A stretch of DNA of 64,000 nt, from positions 62,001 through 126,000 of the forward strand of contig NZ_DS990556.1 in assembly GCF_000155635.1 (NCBI RefSeq), in the 5' to 3' direction. This document shows, piece by piece, positions 8,798-17,546 of this stretch (position 1 is the first letter of the stretch; each line of letters starts with the position of its first letter). Both the position numbers and the translations under genes were made by a program. This DNA is from Cyanobium sp. PCC 7001 (GTDB lineage: Bacteria; Cyanobacteriota; Cyanobacteriia; PCC-6307; Cyanobiaceae). The notes beneath the pieces are model-generated. The model saw nothing but the letters and a program-made list of their open reading frames with translations, was not told the origin of the DNA and ran no database searches.

Positions 8798-9804
8798 CGC
8801 TGCTCGACGCCTGGCAATCCGCTCTGCGCCAGCGGCTGCAGGGGCTGAGGCTGCCGACGCCGCCGGGGGGCCTGGGGCTGTGGTTCACCCTGCTCAGCTT
8901 CGGGTTTCTGCTGGCGGCCCTGGCCAACCACGGCCGCCAGATGCTGCAGCTCAGCCTCGATCTGCAGGGCTGGCTGTGGCTGGTGCTGGGCCTGGGGCTC
9001 AGCCTGCTCAGCCTGGTGGTCAATGGCCTGGGCTTCGCGGTGCTGCTGGCCTGGCTCGGGCTGCGGCCCCGCTGGGCGGCGATCGTGCGGATGTACCTCG
9101 ACACGAACCTGCGCAAGTTCCTGCCGGGCGGCATCTGGCACCTCACCACCCGCCTGAGCCAGTTGCGGGACCCGGCCGGCCCCCTGCGCGGGGGTGCTTC
9201 CTGGCCCCAGGCCCTGGCGGCGGTGCTGCTCGATCCGCTGCTGGCCGCGGCCGCGGCCCTGGCGCTGGTGGCTCTCGATGGCTGGCAGGACGGCCTCGCC
9301 CTGCTGGGCCTCCTCCCCCTGGCGTTGCTGCTGCCCCGCTGGCTGCGGCCGTTGCTCGTCGCCCTGGAGCGCCGCCAGGCCCGCCGCCTGGCCGCTTCAG
9401 CGGAGGAGGCCACGCCCGGCCCCAGCCCTCCGCTGCCCGGCGGCTATCCCTGGCGCCCCCTGCTGGCCCTGCTGGCTTTCGTGCTGCTGCGCTTCAGCGG
9501 TTTCGCCTGTTGTGTGGTGGCCTTCGATCTGCAGGGCTCCCTGGGCTGGACGGGATGGCTGGCGGGGTTCGCCCTGGCCTGGACCGCCGGCCTGCTGGTG
9601 CCGGGAGCTCCCGGCGGCCTCGGGGTGTTCGAGGCGGTGCTGCTGCTGCGGCTGGGCAGCCAGATTCCCGAGGCCCCCCTGCTGGCGATCGCCATCGCCT
9701 ACCGGGTGGTGGTGACCCTGGCCGATCTGCTGGCCGCCCTCACGGCCCGCGCCGATCAGCGCCTGGATCGGCGACTCGACCAGCCCTTGGATCAGCAGCC
9801 CTGA
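8794..9804 (+). CDS. Lysyl-PG synthase/flippase-like integral membrane protein
   Basis: 336-residue polytopic membrane protein resembling the transmembrane domain of lysylphosphatidylglycerol synthases and YbhN/UPF0104 proteins. It shows many hydrophobic helices, a conserved Tyr-Leu-Asp-Thr-Asn...Lys-Phe-Leu-Pro-Gly block (YLDTNLRKFLPGGIWH, about residues 98-113) and VPGAPGGLGVFEAVLLL near 268-284, both family hallmarks. There is no aminoacyl-transferase domain, so lipid or glycoside translocation or an accessory role is more likely. The ATG at 8794 overlaps the larC stop. Its 3' end overlaps the convergent dehydrogenase by 13 bases. Confidence 0.8.
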   Translation: MTLLDAWQSALRQRLQGLRLPTPPGGLGLWFTLLSFGFLLAALANHGRQMLQLSLDLQGWLWLVLGLGLSLLSLVVNGLGFAVLLAWLGLRPRWAAIVRMYLDTNLRKFLPGGIWHLTTRLSQLRDPAGPLRGGASWPQALAAVLLDPLLAAAAALALVALDGWQDGLALLGLLPLALLLPRWLRPLLVALERRQARRLAASAEEATPGPSPPLPGGYPWRPLLALLAFVLLRFSGFACCVVAFDLQGSLGWTGWLAGFALAWTAGLLVPGAPGGLGVFEAVLLLRLGSQIPEAPLLAIAIAYRVVVTLADLLAALTARADQRLDRRLDQPLDQQP

Positions 9805-10739
9805 CGGAAGGCGGCGAGGTGGGCCGCAAGGGTGGCCACCAGCCGCTGCCGCGCCTGCCGTGAGGCCCAGCCGATGTGGGGCGTGAGGATCAGGTTGGGC
9901 ACACCCTTGAGCGGCTCCAGTTCCGGGCCGGGAGGCTCCCGCTCCAGCACATCGAGGGCGGCGCCGGCCAGCGCTCCCTCCTGCAGGGCCCGCACCAGGG
10001 CCGGGGTGTCGATCAGGCCGCCGCGGCCCATGTTCACCAGCACCGCCGAGGCCTTCATCCAGGCCAGCCGTTCGGCGTTGATCAGGTGGCGGCTGGCGGC
10101 GGTGAGGGGGGCATGCAGGCTCACCACGTCGGCCTGGCGCAGGGCCACCTCCAGCTCCTGGGCCGGAGTGCGGCTGGTGATCGGGTGCACGGTCATGCCG
10201 AAGGCGTCACCCACCGCGGCCACGCCCCGGCCGATGTCACCGGCCCCCACCACGGTGAGGTGGCGGCCGGCCAGTTCATCGAAGGCCGGCTCCACCAGGG
10301 CGAACACGGGGCTGCGCTGCCAATCGCCGGCGAGCACCTGCCGGCGGCGCAGCTGCAGCTGGCAGGTGAGCTCCAGGATCAGGGCCCAGGTGATCTGCAC
10401 CACCGAAGGGCGGCTGTAGCGGCCGGCGTGGCGCACCGTGATGCCCCGGGCTTCGCAGGCCTCCAGATCCACCTGGTCGGTGCCGGTGCTGGCGGTGCAG
10501 ATCAGCCGCAGCTGGGGCAGCTGGGCCAGCAGGGGGGCATCAAGGCACACCTTGTTGGTGATCGCCACCGCGGCGCCCTGGAGCCGCGAAAGCCGTTGCT
10601 CAGGACCGGTGCTCGGCCAGCAGGTGAGCTGGGCTTCGGCGGTGATCGGTGCCAGATCCACCGGGCCGAGGCTGAGGGCATCGAGGAACACCGCCCGGGG
10701 GGCGTCGGCGCCTGCGGCAGGGGAGAGGCTGGGCGCCAT
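9792..10739 (-). CDS. D-2-hydroxyacid dehydrogenase, NAD-binding
   Basis: 315 residues from the ATG at 10739 (a TTG at 10754 would add five). The Rossmann motif is VVGAGDIGRGVA (about residues 145-156). The catalytic triad is present: Arg in MGRGGLID, Glu in VLEREPP and His in TPHIGWAS. Substrate contacts fit the SxGTDQ loop (TASTGTDQVDLEA). The family reduces 2-ketoacids such as hydroxypyruvate, glyoxylate or phenylpyruvate; a photorespiratory role is possible but unproven. It is divergent from fur across a short shared promoter region. Confidence 0.88.
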   Translation of the reverse strand: MAPSLSPAAGADAPRAVFLDALSLGPVDLAPITAEAQLTCWPSTGPEQRLSRLQGAAVAITNKVCLDAPLLAQLPQLRLICTASTGTDQVDLEACEARGITVRHAGRYSRPSVVQITWALILELTCQLQLRRRQVLAGDWQRSPVFALVEPAFDELAGRHLTVVGAGDIGRGVAAVGDAFGMTVHPITSRTPAQELEVALRQADVVSLHAPLTAASRHLINAERLAWMKASAVLVNMGRGGLIDTPALVRALQEGALAGAALDVLEREPPGPELEPLKGVPNLILTPHIGWASRQARQRLVATLAAHLAAFRQGC

Positions 10740-10744
10740 GGCGA

Positions 10745-10789
10745 GCCTTCGCAACTGAGCCTATTATTGAGAAGCCGGGGCTGTTTGCG
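10745..10789. promoter_or_regulatory. Short divergent promoter region with weak Fur-like sequence
   Basis: About 50 bases separate the dehydrogenase start from the fur start. The core CTATTATTGAGAAG (10761-10774) is the only AT-rich stretch and includes TTGAGAA, reminiscent of one Fur heptamer. A second heptamer is not clear, so fur autoregulation is only a suggestion. Confidence 0.35.
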
Positions 10790-11314
10790 GTGCCTTCCCC
10801 ATCCAACCTTGGTTCCAACCTCGGGTCGAACCTGGGTTCCAACCTGGGTTCCAAAGCGGGCCCCGCTGCCGGGGACACCACCAGCGAGGGGCTGCGCACC
10901 AGCCTGCACGACCGCGGCCAGCGGCTCACACCCCAGCGCCAGCGGGTGCTGGCCCTGTTCGAGCGCATCGGCGAAGGCACCCACCTCAGCGCCGAGGAGG
11001 TGCACCAGCGGCTGTTGAAGGCCCAGGAGCGGGTGTCGCTGGCCACGGTGTACCGCACCCTGCGCCTGCTGAGCTCCATGGGCCTGCTGCAGGAGCTGGA
11101 GCTGCCGGAAGGGGGCCGCCGCTTCGAGCTGGCCGGCGACACCCACCGGGATCACCACCACCTGGTGTGCGTGCGCTGCGGCCGCACCGAGGAATTCGAG
11201 AACACGGCCGTGCTGGCGGCCGGCGAGGACGCGGCCGCGGCCCATGCCTTCCGCCTGCTCGACTGCGTGCTCACCGTGCGGGCCCTCTGTCCCAGCTGCG
11301 CCGAGAGTGCCTGA
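10790..11314 (+). CDS. fur: Fur-family ferric uptake regulator with N-terminal SNLG repeats
   Basis: 174 residues. From about residue 36 it aligns well with cyanobacterial FurA: LHDRGQRLTPQRQRVL, the DNA-reading helix region SLATVYRTLRLL, HHHLVCVRCGRTEEF (metal ligands) and the C-terminal CPSC. The GTG at 10790 is the only standard start before the winged helix, because no ATG, GTG or TTG occurs in frame between it and the domain. The result is an N-terminal tail of four SNLG tetrapeptides encoded by a 12-base tandem repeat. The sulP gene follows after 10 bases. It probably controls the Fur-like sites at 27198-27252 and 32628-32642 (inference). Confidence 0.88.
   Translation: MPSPSNLGSNLGSNLGSNLGSKAGPAAGDTTSEGLRTSLHDRGQRLTPQRQRVLALFERIGEGTHLSAEEVHQRLLKAQERVSLATVYRTLRLLSSMGLLQELELPEGGRRFELAGDTHRDHHHLVCVRCGRTEEFENTAVLAAGEDAAAAHAFRLLDCVLTVRALCPSCAESA
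10802..10849 (+). repeat. 12-base coding tandem repeat, four copies
   Basis: Four in-frame copies of a unit close to TCCAACCTGGGT encode SNLG four times at the start of Fur. Copies differ at wobble positions (CTT/CTC/CTG, GGT/GGG, TCC/TCG), so the peptide is better conserved than the DNA. This suggests an older, selected repeat rather than recent slippage. Confidence 0.9.
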
Positions 11315-11324
11315 ACCCGCTGCC

Positions 11325-13025
11325 GTGCCGTTGCCCGCCCTCGCCCAGCGCCTGTTGCCCTCCTGGCTGGCGGCGTACCAGCGCCCCTGGCTGAAGCCGG
11401 ATCTGCTGGCCGGACTCACCACCGCCGCCGTGGTGATCCCGAAGGCGCTTGCCTTCGCCACCATCGCCGGCCTGCCGGTGCAGGTGGGCCTCACCACGGC
11501 CCTGGTGCCGATGCTGGTGTACGCCCTGCTCGGCACCTCCAGGCCCCTGAGCGTGAGCACCACCACCACCCTGGCGATCCTGGTGGGCAGCGAGCTGGCT
11601 GTGGGCTCCGGTGGGGAGGCCAGCGGTGCTGCCCTGGCCACCAGTGCCCAGCTCGCCCTGCTGGTGGGGGCGATGCTGATCGGGGCCGGCGTGCTGCGGC
11701 TCGGGTTTCTGGCCAGCTTCATCTCCGAGTCGGTGCTGGTGGGCTTCAAGACCGGCATCGGGCTGGTGATCGTGGTGGATCAACTGCCCAAACTCCTGGG
11801 GGTGTCGATCGAGAAGGCGGGGTTCTTCCGGGATCTGGCGGCCGTGGCGGCCCAGGTTCCAGCCGCGTCCCTGGTCACGGTGGCCCTCTCCGGCCTGCTC
11901 GTGCTGCTGCTGATCGTGCTGCAGCGCCGCTGGCCCCAGCTGCCGGCACCGCTGCTGGTGGTGGCCGCGGCGGTGGTGCTGAGTGCCGCCCTGGGCCTGC
12001 AGCAGCGCGGCATCGCCGTGATCGGTGCCGTGGCCGGAGGGCTGCCCGCCTTCTCCCTGCCGCCGCTGGGCCAGAGCGCCCAGCTGTGGCCCGCTGCCGT
12101 GGGCATCGCGGTGATGAGCTTCACGGAAAGCGCCGCCGCCGCCCGGGCCTTCCGGGGCCCGGAGGAGCCTCCCCCCAATGCCAACCGGGAGCTGCTGGCC
12201 CTGGGGGCCGCCAATGCCCTGGGGGCCTGCTTCGGCGCCATGGCGGCCGGTGGCGGTACGTCCCAGACGGCCGTGAACCGGCAGGCGGGGGCCCGCACCC
12301 AGCTGGCCGCCCTGGTCACGGCCGCCGCCGCGCTGGCCACCCTGCTGGTGCTGGCGCCGCTGATTGCCGTGATGCCCCAGGCCGCCCTGGCTGTGGTGGT
12401 GGTGGTCTACGCCCTGCCGATGATCGCGCCGGCCGAGTTCCTGGCGATCCGCCGGGTGCGGCATGCGGAGTTCCGCTGGGCCCTGGTGGCCTTCCTGGGG
12501 GTGGTGCTGCTGGGCACCCTCAAGGGAATCCTGGTGGCGGTGATTCTCTCCCTGGTGGCCCTGGTGCAGCAGGAGATCAACCCGCCCGTGTATGCCATCG
12601 GCCGCAAGCCCGGCACTGACGTGTTCCGCCCCCTCTCGCTCCGCCACAGCAGCGATGAGGCCTGGCCCGGCCTGCTGTTGGTGCGGGCTGAGGGGCGCCT
12701 CTTCTTCGCCAATGCCGACGGTGTTGCCGCCCGGATCCGCCGCCTGATCGACCAGCACCGCCCCCGGGTGGTGGTGCTCGATGGCAGCGCCCTGATCGAC
12801 CTGGAGTACACCGCCCTCAAGGCCCTCACCCAGGCGGAGCGGCAGCTGCAGCAGAAGGGCATCGAGCTGTGGCTGGCGGGCCTGAACCCGGCCGTGCTGG
12901 CGGTGGTGCGGCGCTCGGAGCTGGGGCAACGCCTGGGGCGGCCGAGGATGCGCCGCAATGTGGAACGGGCGGTGGAGCACTATCTGCGCACGGCCGGAGC
13001 CGGAGAGACGGCCGCTGGCGCCTGA
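11325..13025 (+). CDS. SulP-family anion transporter with STAS domain
   Basis: 566 residues from the GTG at 11325, 10 bases after the fur stop. The membrane domain begins WLKPDLLAGLTTAAVVIPKALAFATIAGLPVQVGL, the SulP signature, and contains AGGGTSQTAVNRQAGARTQLA. The C-terminal STAS domain (about 430-555) has VVVLDGSALIDLEYTALKAL. SulP proteins carry sulfate, bicarbonate, chloride or dicarboxylates. The N-terminus differs from BicA, so bicarbonate should not be assumed. Sulfate would fit the nearby sulfatase genes, but that is inference. Confidence 0.88.
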   Translation: MPLPALAQRLLPSWLAAYQRPWLKPDLLAGLTTAAVVIPKALAFATIAGLPVQVGLTTALVPMLVYALLGTSRPLSVSTTTTLAILVGSELAVGSGGEASGAALATSAQLALLVGAMLIGAGVLRLGFLASFISESVLVGFKTGIGLVIVVDQLPKLLGVSIEKAGFFRDLAAVAAQVPAASLVTVALSGLLVLLLIVLQRRWPQLPAPLLVVAAAVVLSAALGLQQRGIAVIGAVAGGLPAFSLPPLGQSAQLWPAAVGIAVMSFTESAAAARAFRGPEEPPPNANRELLALGAANALGACFGAMAAGGGTSQTAVNRQAGARTQLAALVTAAAALATLLVLAPLIAVMPQAALAVVVVVYALPMIAPAEFLAIRRVRHAEFRWALVAFLGVVLLGTLKGILVAVILSLVALVQQEINPPVYAIGRKPGTDVFRPLSLRHSSDEAWPGLLLVRAEGRLFFANADGVAARIRRLIDQHRPRVVVLDGSALIDLEYTALKALTQAERQLQQKGIELWLAGLNPAVLAVVRRSELGQRLGRPRMRRNVERAVEHYLRTAGAGETAAGA

Positions 13026-13035
13026 TCGGGTTGTG

Positions 13036-14031
13036 ATGCTCCGTAGCCTGATCCCCACCCTGCTGCTCTCCCCGCTGATCTGGATGGCCCCGTTCACCGC
13101 CGCGCTCGCCGGCCAGCCCCTTCCCTCCTGGCGTGCTGGCGATGCGCGGCAGCGGATCCTGGCCTTCGTGGCCGCTGTCACCACGCCGGGCGCCCCGGGC
13201 TACGTGCCCCCGGCGGAGCGGATCGCCGTGTTCGACAACGACGGCACGCTCTGGTCGGAGCAGCCGATGTACATCCAGCTCGCCTTCGCCATCGACCGGG
13301 CCCGGGAGCTGGCCGCCGCCGATCCGAAGCTGCTGGAGAGCCCCGCCATCGCCAGGGCCGTGGCCCCCGGCCATGACACCGATCTCCGCAGCCTCGGCAT
13401 GGCCGGGATCCTGGAACTGGTGGGCGTGACCCATGCCGGCCTCACCACCGAGGCCTTCAGCGCGGTGGTGCGCGACTGGTTCGCCACGGCGCGTCACCCC
13501 CGCACGAACCTCCCGTACCGGGCGATGGTCTATCTGCCGATGCAGGAGCTGCTCGCCTACCTGCGCAGCCAGGGCTTCCGCACCATCATCGTGTCGGCCG
13601 GAGGCACCGCCTTCATGCGCGTGGTGGCCGAGGAGCTCTACGGCGTGCCGCCCGAGCAGGTGATCGGCTCCCTGATCAAAACCGAGTATGTGATGAAGAA
13701 CGGTGCCGTGTCGATCGTGCGCCTGCCCGAACCCCAGCTGATCAATGACGGGGCCGCCAAACCGCAGGCCATCGAGGCCCTGATCGGCCGCCGGCCGCAG
13801 GCGGCCTTCGGCAACTCCGATGGGGATTTCGAGATGCTGGAGTGGACCACCGCCGGTGATGGTCCGCGCCTCGGCGTGCTGGTGCACCACGATGATGCCG
13901 AGCGGGAAGTGGCCTACGACCGGGCCAGCGCCACCGGAAGGCTGGACCGCGGCCTCAGCGAGGCGTCGCAGCGGGGCTGGACCGTGGTGAGCATGCGACG
14001 AGACTGGCAGCAGGTATTCCCGGATTCCTAA
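13036..14031 (+). CDS. Exported HAD-family phosphatase (phosphoserine phosphatase-like)
   Basis: 331 residues. A signal peptide (about 1-26, ending ALAG) precedes a HAD fold with the nucleophile motif FDNDGTLW (Asp67, Asp69), a Ser motif in TIIVSAGGTAF, Lys in AAKPQAI and the metal-binding GNSDGDFEML. These are the four HAD motifs, so it should be an active periplasmic phosphatase. The start is ATG at 13036 (GTG one codon earlier is equally possible). It follows sulP by 10 bases. Such exported HADs commonly neighbour arylsulfatases, as here, suggesting release of phosphate beside sulfate from organic esters. Confidence 0.85.
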   Translation: MLRSLIPTLLLSPLIWMAPFTAALAGQPLPSWRAGDARQRILAFVAAVTTPGAPGYVPPAERIAVFDNDGTLWSEQPMYIQLAFAIDRARELAAADPKLLESPAIARAVAPGHDTDLRSLGMAGILELVGVTHAGLTTEAFSAVVRDWFATARHPRTNLPYRAMVYLPMQELLAYLRSQGFRTIIVSAGGTAFMRVVAEELYGVPPEQVIGSLIKTEYVMKNGAVSIVRLPEPQLINDGAAKPQAIEALIGRRPQAAFGNSDGDFEMLEWTTAGDGPRLGVLVHHDDAEREVAYDRASATGRLDRGLSEASQRGWTVVSMRRDWQQVFPDS

Positions 14032-15029
14032 GAGGATTGAGCCGGCCAGAGGGCGTTCGCGGGGTCTGCTGCAGTCCACCAGGGTGTCGGAGGCCGCTCC
14101 CGAACAGCTCGGCGTACTGCCCGGGCGAGTGGCCCGGGTGAGAAAGCCCCAGTCGCGCGAGCGCGCTGATCGTAGTCCGACTGGGTCGGCTCCAGCAGTG
14201 CCCGGCGGATGCCGTGCAGCCGCTGCAGCCGCAGGTAGCTGATCGGGCCCATCCCCAGGTGCTCCCGGAATCCCTGGATCAGGCTGCGCCGGCTCGTGTG
14301 CACCTCCCGGCAGAGGCCCTCCAGGTGAATGGGCTGGCCGGGGTGGGCCTCCATCCACCGCTGGGCCGCCTTCACCAGCTCGATCCGTGAGGGCGGCCGG
14401 CACAGCCCGGCGCTGGCCTCTCCGCCGTGCACGAGGGCTTCCAGCACCAGGGCGATCAGATCGCCGCTCACCAGCCGCGCGAACCCGGCCGGCTGCTCAA
14501 GGGTGGGGTCGGCCTGCAGCGCCGTGAACAGCTGGCACAGCCGGCGCCGTAACCGCGTGAACCGCAGGGGATCCACGCTGAGCCAGTTGCGGGCCAGCGC
14601 TTCCTCCAGCACCGGACAGCCGAGCAGCTCGGCCCGGCGCAGGAATTCCTCCCGCTCGAGCATCACCAGGGCCAGGTCGCACGGGCCGAAGGTGGTGAGG
14701 TGGATCTCACCGGCGGTGGAGAGGCCGAACAGGGCCGTGGGCAGCAGGGGTTGGCCGTGGCTGCGGATGCTGGGCACCGATGGCGCGCCCCCATCCAGGT
14801 GCCCGTTCAGATCGAGCGTGATCAGCTGCCGGTCGCCGGGCTTGGGGCCGGCGGCGTGGATCGCCCGGTCGAGGTGGAGGCGCAGCAGCTTCAGCGGGCC
14901 CAGCCGCAGGGGAAGCAGCTCGCCACGCAGCCTGCCCGTGGTGAGTTGGGTGATCGTGAGCGGCAGGTCTGCGCCGAGCAGCAGGCCCTGCAGGTCCTCG
15001 ATGCCGTCGATGCTGCGGGAGCGAGCCAT
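14028..15029 (-). pseudogene. AraC-family regulator with frame-shifted C-terminal helix-turn-helix
   Basis: The frame from the ATG at 15029 encodes a ligand-binding half and the first AraC helix-turn-helix (LEGLCREVHTSRRSLIQGFREHLGMGPISYLRLQRLHGIRRALLEP). After SDYDQ (near 14170) it turns into low-quality sequence. The missing second helix is readable in other frames: ISALAR then SHPGH and QYAELFG (14099-14116) in the +1 frame, DWGF in the third frame, and a SDTLV-like end again shifted. At least one and probably several indels therefore break the DNA-binding domain. It lies divergent from the arylsulfatase, which it probably once controlled. Sequencing error is the alternative. Confidence 0.8.
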
Positions 15030-15112
15030 CCCAAAAATTTCGCACTTTCCGAGTGTTCGCCCGGGCCATCCCTGGCCACAGTTCGGGAGTCCCCACGGCA
15101 TCCCTCCCCGCC

Positions 15113-16615
15113 ATGCCCAACGGCAAGCCCAACATCCTCATCCTCTGGGGCGACGACATCGGCCAGAGCAACCTGAGCTGCTACAGCGACGGCCTGATGG
15201 GGTACCAGACCCCCAACATCGACCGGGTGGCCAAGGAGGGGGGGCGCTTCATCCACTACTACGCCGAGCAGAGCTGCACCGCTGGCCGGGCCGCCTTCAT
15301 CTCCGGCCAGAGCGTGTTCCGCACCGGCCTCTCCAAGGTGGGCCTGCCCGGCGCCCCCCTCGGCTTCCGCCCGGAGGATCCCACCATCGCCGGCCTGCTC
15401 AAGCCGCTGGGCTACCGCACCGGCCAGTTCGGCAAGAACCACTTCGGCGACCGCGACGAGCATCTGCCGACGATGCACGGCTTCGACGAGTTCTTCGGCA
15501 ATCTGTACCACCTCAATGCCGAGGAGGAGCCGGAACTGCGCGACTATCCGCAGCCGGAGGATTTCCCCAACTTCAAGAAGAACTACGGTCCCCGCGGCGT
15601 GCTGCACTGCTGGGCCAACGGCGACGGCACCCAGCGGATCGAGAACACCGGCCCGCTCACCAAGAAGCGGATGGAGACGGCCGACGAGGAGTTCATGAAG
15701 GAGGCCAAGCGGTTCATCCGTGACGCGGTGGCCTCCGGCGAGCCCTTCTTCGTGTGGTTCAACACCACCCACATGCACTTCCGTACCCATGCCCGGCCCC
15801 AGGATCTCGGGCAGTCGGGCCGCTGGCAGTCGGAATACCACGACGTGATGATCTATCACGACAACTGCATCGGCGAGATGCTCAACCTGGTCGACGAGCT
15901 GGGCATCGCCGACGACACGATCGTGATGTACAGCACCGACAACGGGCCGCACATGAACAGCTGGCCCGATGCCGGCATGACCCCCTTCCGCAACGAGAAG
16001 AACTCCAACTGGGAGGGCGCCTACCGGGTGCCGGCCCTGGTGCGCTGGCCCGGCAAGATCGCGCCCGGCACGCTCTACACCGAGATCGTGAGCCACCTTG
16101 ACTGGCTGCCCACCCTGCTGGCCGCCGCCGGAGAGCCTGAGATCAAGGAGAAGCTCAAGGCCGGCCATCAGGCCGGCAGTCAGCACTACCACGTGCATCT
16201 GGACGGCTACAACATGCTCGACTACTGGACGGGCCAGACGGACAAGAGCCCGCGGGTGGAGTTCTTCTACTTCTCCGACGACGGTGACCTCACCGCCCTG
16301 CGCTACGACAACTGGAAGATGGTGTTCATGGAGCAGCGCGCCACCGGCACGCTGCAGATCTGGGCGGAACCCTTCGTGGCTCTGCGGGTGCCGAAGATCT
16401 TCAACCTCAAGACCGACCCCTACGAGCGGGCCGACATCACCTCCAACACCTACTGGGACTGGATTCTCGACCACGTGTTCCTGTTGGTGCCGGCCCAGGC
16501 CTACGTGGCCCAGTTCCTCGCCACCTTCCAGGAGTTCCCGCCACGCCAGAAGGCCGCCAGCTTCTCGCTGCAGGAGGTGATGGAGAAGATGACCAGCACC
16601 ACCGGCCACTCCTGA
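15113..16615 (+). CDS. Arylsulfatase, formylglycine type
   Basis: 500 residues. It opens PNILILWGDDIGQSNLSCY, the metal-binding Asp pair of type I sulfatases. The modification site is CTAGR at residues 55-59, a C-x-A-x-R variant of the C-x-P-x-R signature whose Cys becomes formylglycine. Further motifs are GKNHFGD and STDNGPHMNSWP with the second metal site. The enzyme hydrolyses sulfate esters; the natural substrate is unknown. No signal peptide is visible. The start was set at the ATG before PNGKPN. The activating enzyme is at 21619, and no other sulfatase is in the window. Confidence 0.93.
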   Translation: MPNGKPNILILWGDDIGQSNLSCYSDGLMGYQTPNIDRVAKEGGRFIHYYAEQSCTAGRAAFISGQSVFRTGLSKVGLPGAPLGFRPEDPTIAGLLKPLGYRTGQFGKNHFGDRDEHLPTMHGFDEFFGNLYHLNAEEEPELRDYPQPEDFPNFKKNYGPRGVLHCWANGDGTQRIENTGPLTKKRMETADEEFMKEAKRFIRDAVASGEPFFVWFNTTHMHFRTHARPQDLGQSGRWQSEYHDVMIYHDNCIGEMLNLVDELGIADDTIVMYSTDNGPHMNSWPDAGMTPFRNEKNSNWEGAYRVPALVRWPGKIAPGTLYTEIVSHLDWLPTLLAAAGEPEIKEKLKAGHQAGSQHYHVHLDGYNMLDYWTGQTDKSPRVEFFYFSDDGDLTALRYDNWKMVFMEQRATGTLQIWAEPFVALRVPKIFNLKTDPYERADITSNTYWDWILDHVFLLVPAQAYVAQFLATFQEFPPRQKAASFSLQEVMEKMTSTTGHS

Positions 16616-16619
16616 CGGG

Positions 16620-16679
16620 ATCACGGTGGTGGCTCCCCTGCGACATGGTCACGCTGAGAACCGTGATGGTCACGCTGTG
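16620..16679. repeat. Inverted and direct repeats downstream of the sulfatase
   Basis: ATCACGGT (16620-16627) is exactly inverted as ACCGTGAT (16660-16667), and ATGGTCACGCTG occurs twice (16645-16656 and 16668-16679). The inverted arms could form a long-loop hairpin just after the sulfatase stop. There is no T-run, so a terminator is not convincing. Confidence 0.5.
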
Positions 16680-16748
16680 AATCCTGTCCGGTGGGGCCAC
16701 CGCCAGCTTCTCCACACCGCCCCCGCCGTGGGTGTTCGACGGCATGGG

Positions 16749-17468
16749 CTACCGGGAGCGGGAACGCACCCCGGCTGACGCCGGCCCACCCGCGGGGATC
16801 ACCCTGCTCTCCGGCAACCCCAGCCTCGAGGACGGCGTGCCGCTGCCGACCACCCCATAGGGGCCGATGGCACGGAAGGTGAGGTTGATGCGCGCGGCCA
16901 CCGGGCGCGCGGTTTTCGGCAGACAGTGCTGCCAGTGCTCCTGCGTGGACCCCGCCATCCAGAGCAGCGAGCCATGGCTCAGCTGGAACGCGCGCCGATG
17001 GCGGTGATCGGCCTTGCGGCGCATCAGAAACCGCCGCGTGGCGCCGAGGCTCAGGCTGGCGATCACCGGATGGGCCCCGAGTTCGGGTTCGTCATCGGAA
17101 TGCCAGGCCACCGAATCGCGGCCATCGCGGTAGAGGTTGGCCAGGGCCGTGTTGAACGGCACGCCACTGGCCTCCCGCAGGCGCTGCAGCACCGGTTACA
17201 GAGCATCCGGAAACGGCTCGGGCCGCATCACCAGCCCCGACCAGCGATAGGTCTGGCTGGAGAGGGCGAACCAGCGGTGCAGCCTGGGCAAGGGATGCGT
17301 CCGGCCGTACAGCTGGATCGTGTCCTGCCGCCAGCCCGGCAGCGCCAGCAGGGTGCGAAAGAGGGCCGCGGCTTCGGCTGCCTCCAACCCATGGGGCTCC
17401 AGATGCACCTCCCACGACTCGGACCCGTGGGGGGGCGGGTCGGCCCGGAACAGGGGGCGGGTCGGCAT
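16749..17468 (-). pseudogene. alkB: AlkB-like 2-oxoglutarate/Fe(II) dioxygenase interrupted by an in-frame stop
   Basis: Read from the ATG at 17468 (PTRPLFRADPPPHG), the frame gives a normal AlkB N-terminal half with YGRTHPLPR and YRWSGLVM. A TAA then falls at 17196-17198 after PEPFPDAL. The same frame continues at once with the rest of the domain: LYRDGRDSVAWHSDDEPELG (iron ligands His and Asp), SLGATRRFLMRRK, EHWQHCLPKT (distal His) and RINLTFR (2-oxoglutarate Arg). All catalytic residues are intact, so one substitution separates two good halves. After NLTFR the frame runs on about 40 unusual residues, so the true end may have been near 16870. Intact homologues repair alkylated DNA. Confidence 0.85.
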
Positions 17469-17546
17469 GGTGGCGATGGGTACATCGACCGATTGCAGCA
17501 GGCTCTCACGCCCTCTTAAAACCTTAAGAGAATCTATAAAGCGTTC

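Noticed and set aside
11271-13184. 637-codon minus-strand open frame opposite sulP
   Set aside because: Gln/His/Gly-rich shadow of the SulP gene; no domain.
16684-16860. Plus-strand frame WVFDGMGYRERERTP... downstream of the sulfatase
   Set aside because: It looks moderately coding but has no proper start, overlaps the alkB tail and matches nothing I recognise; kept only as a possible gene remnant.
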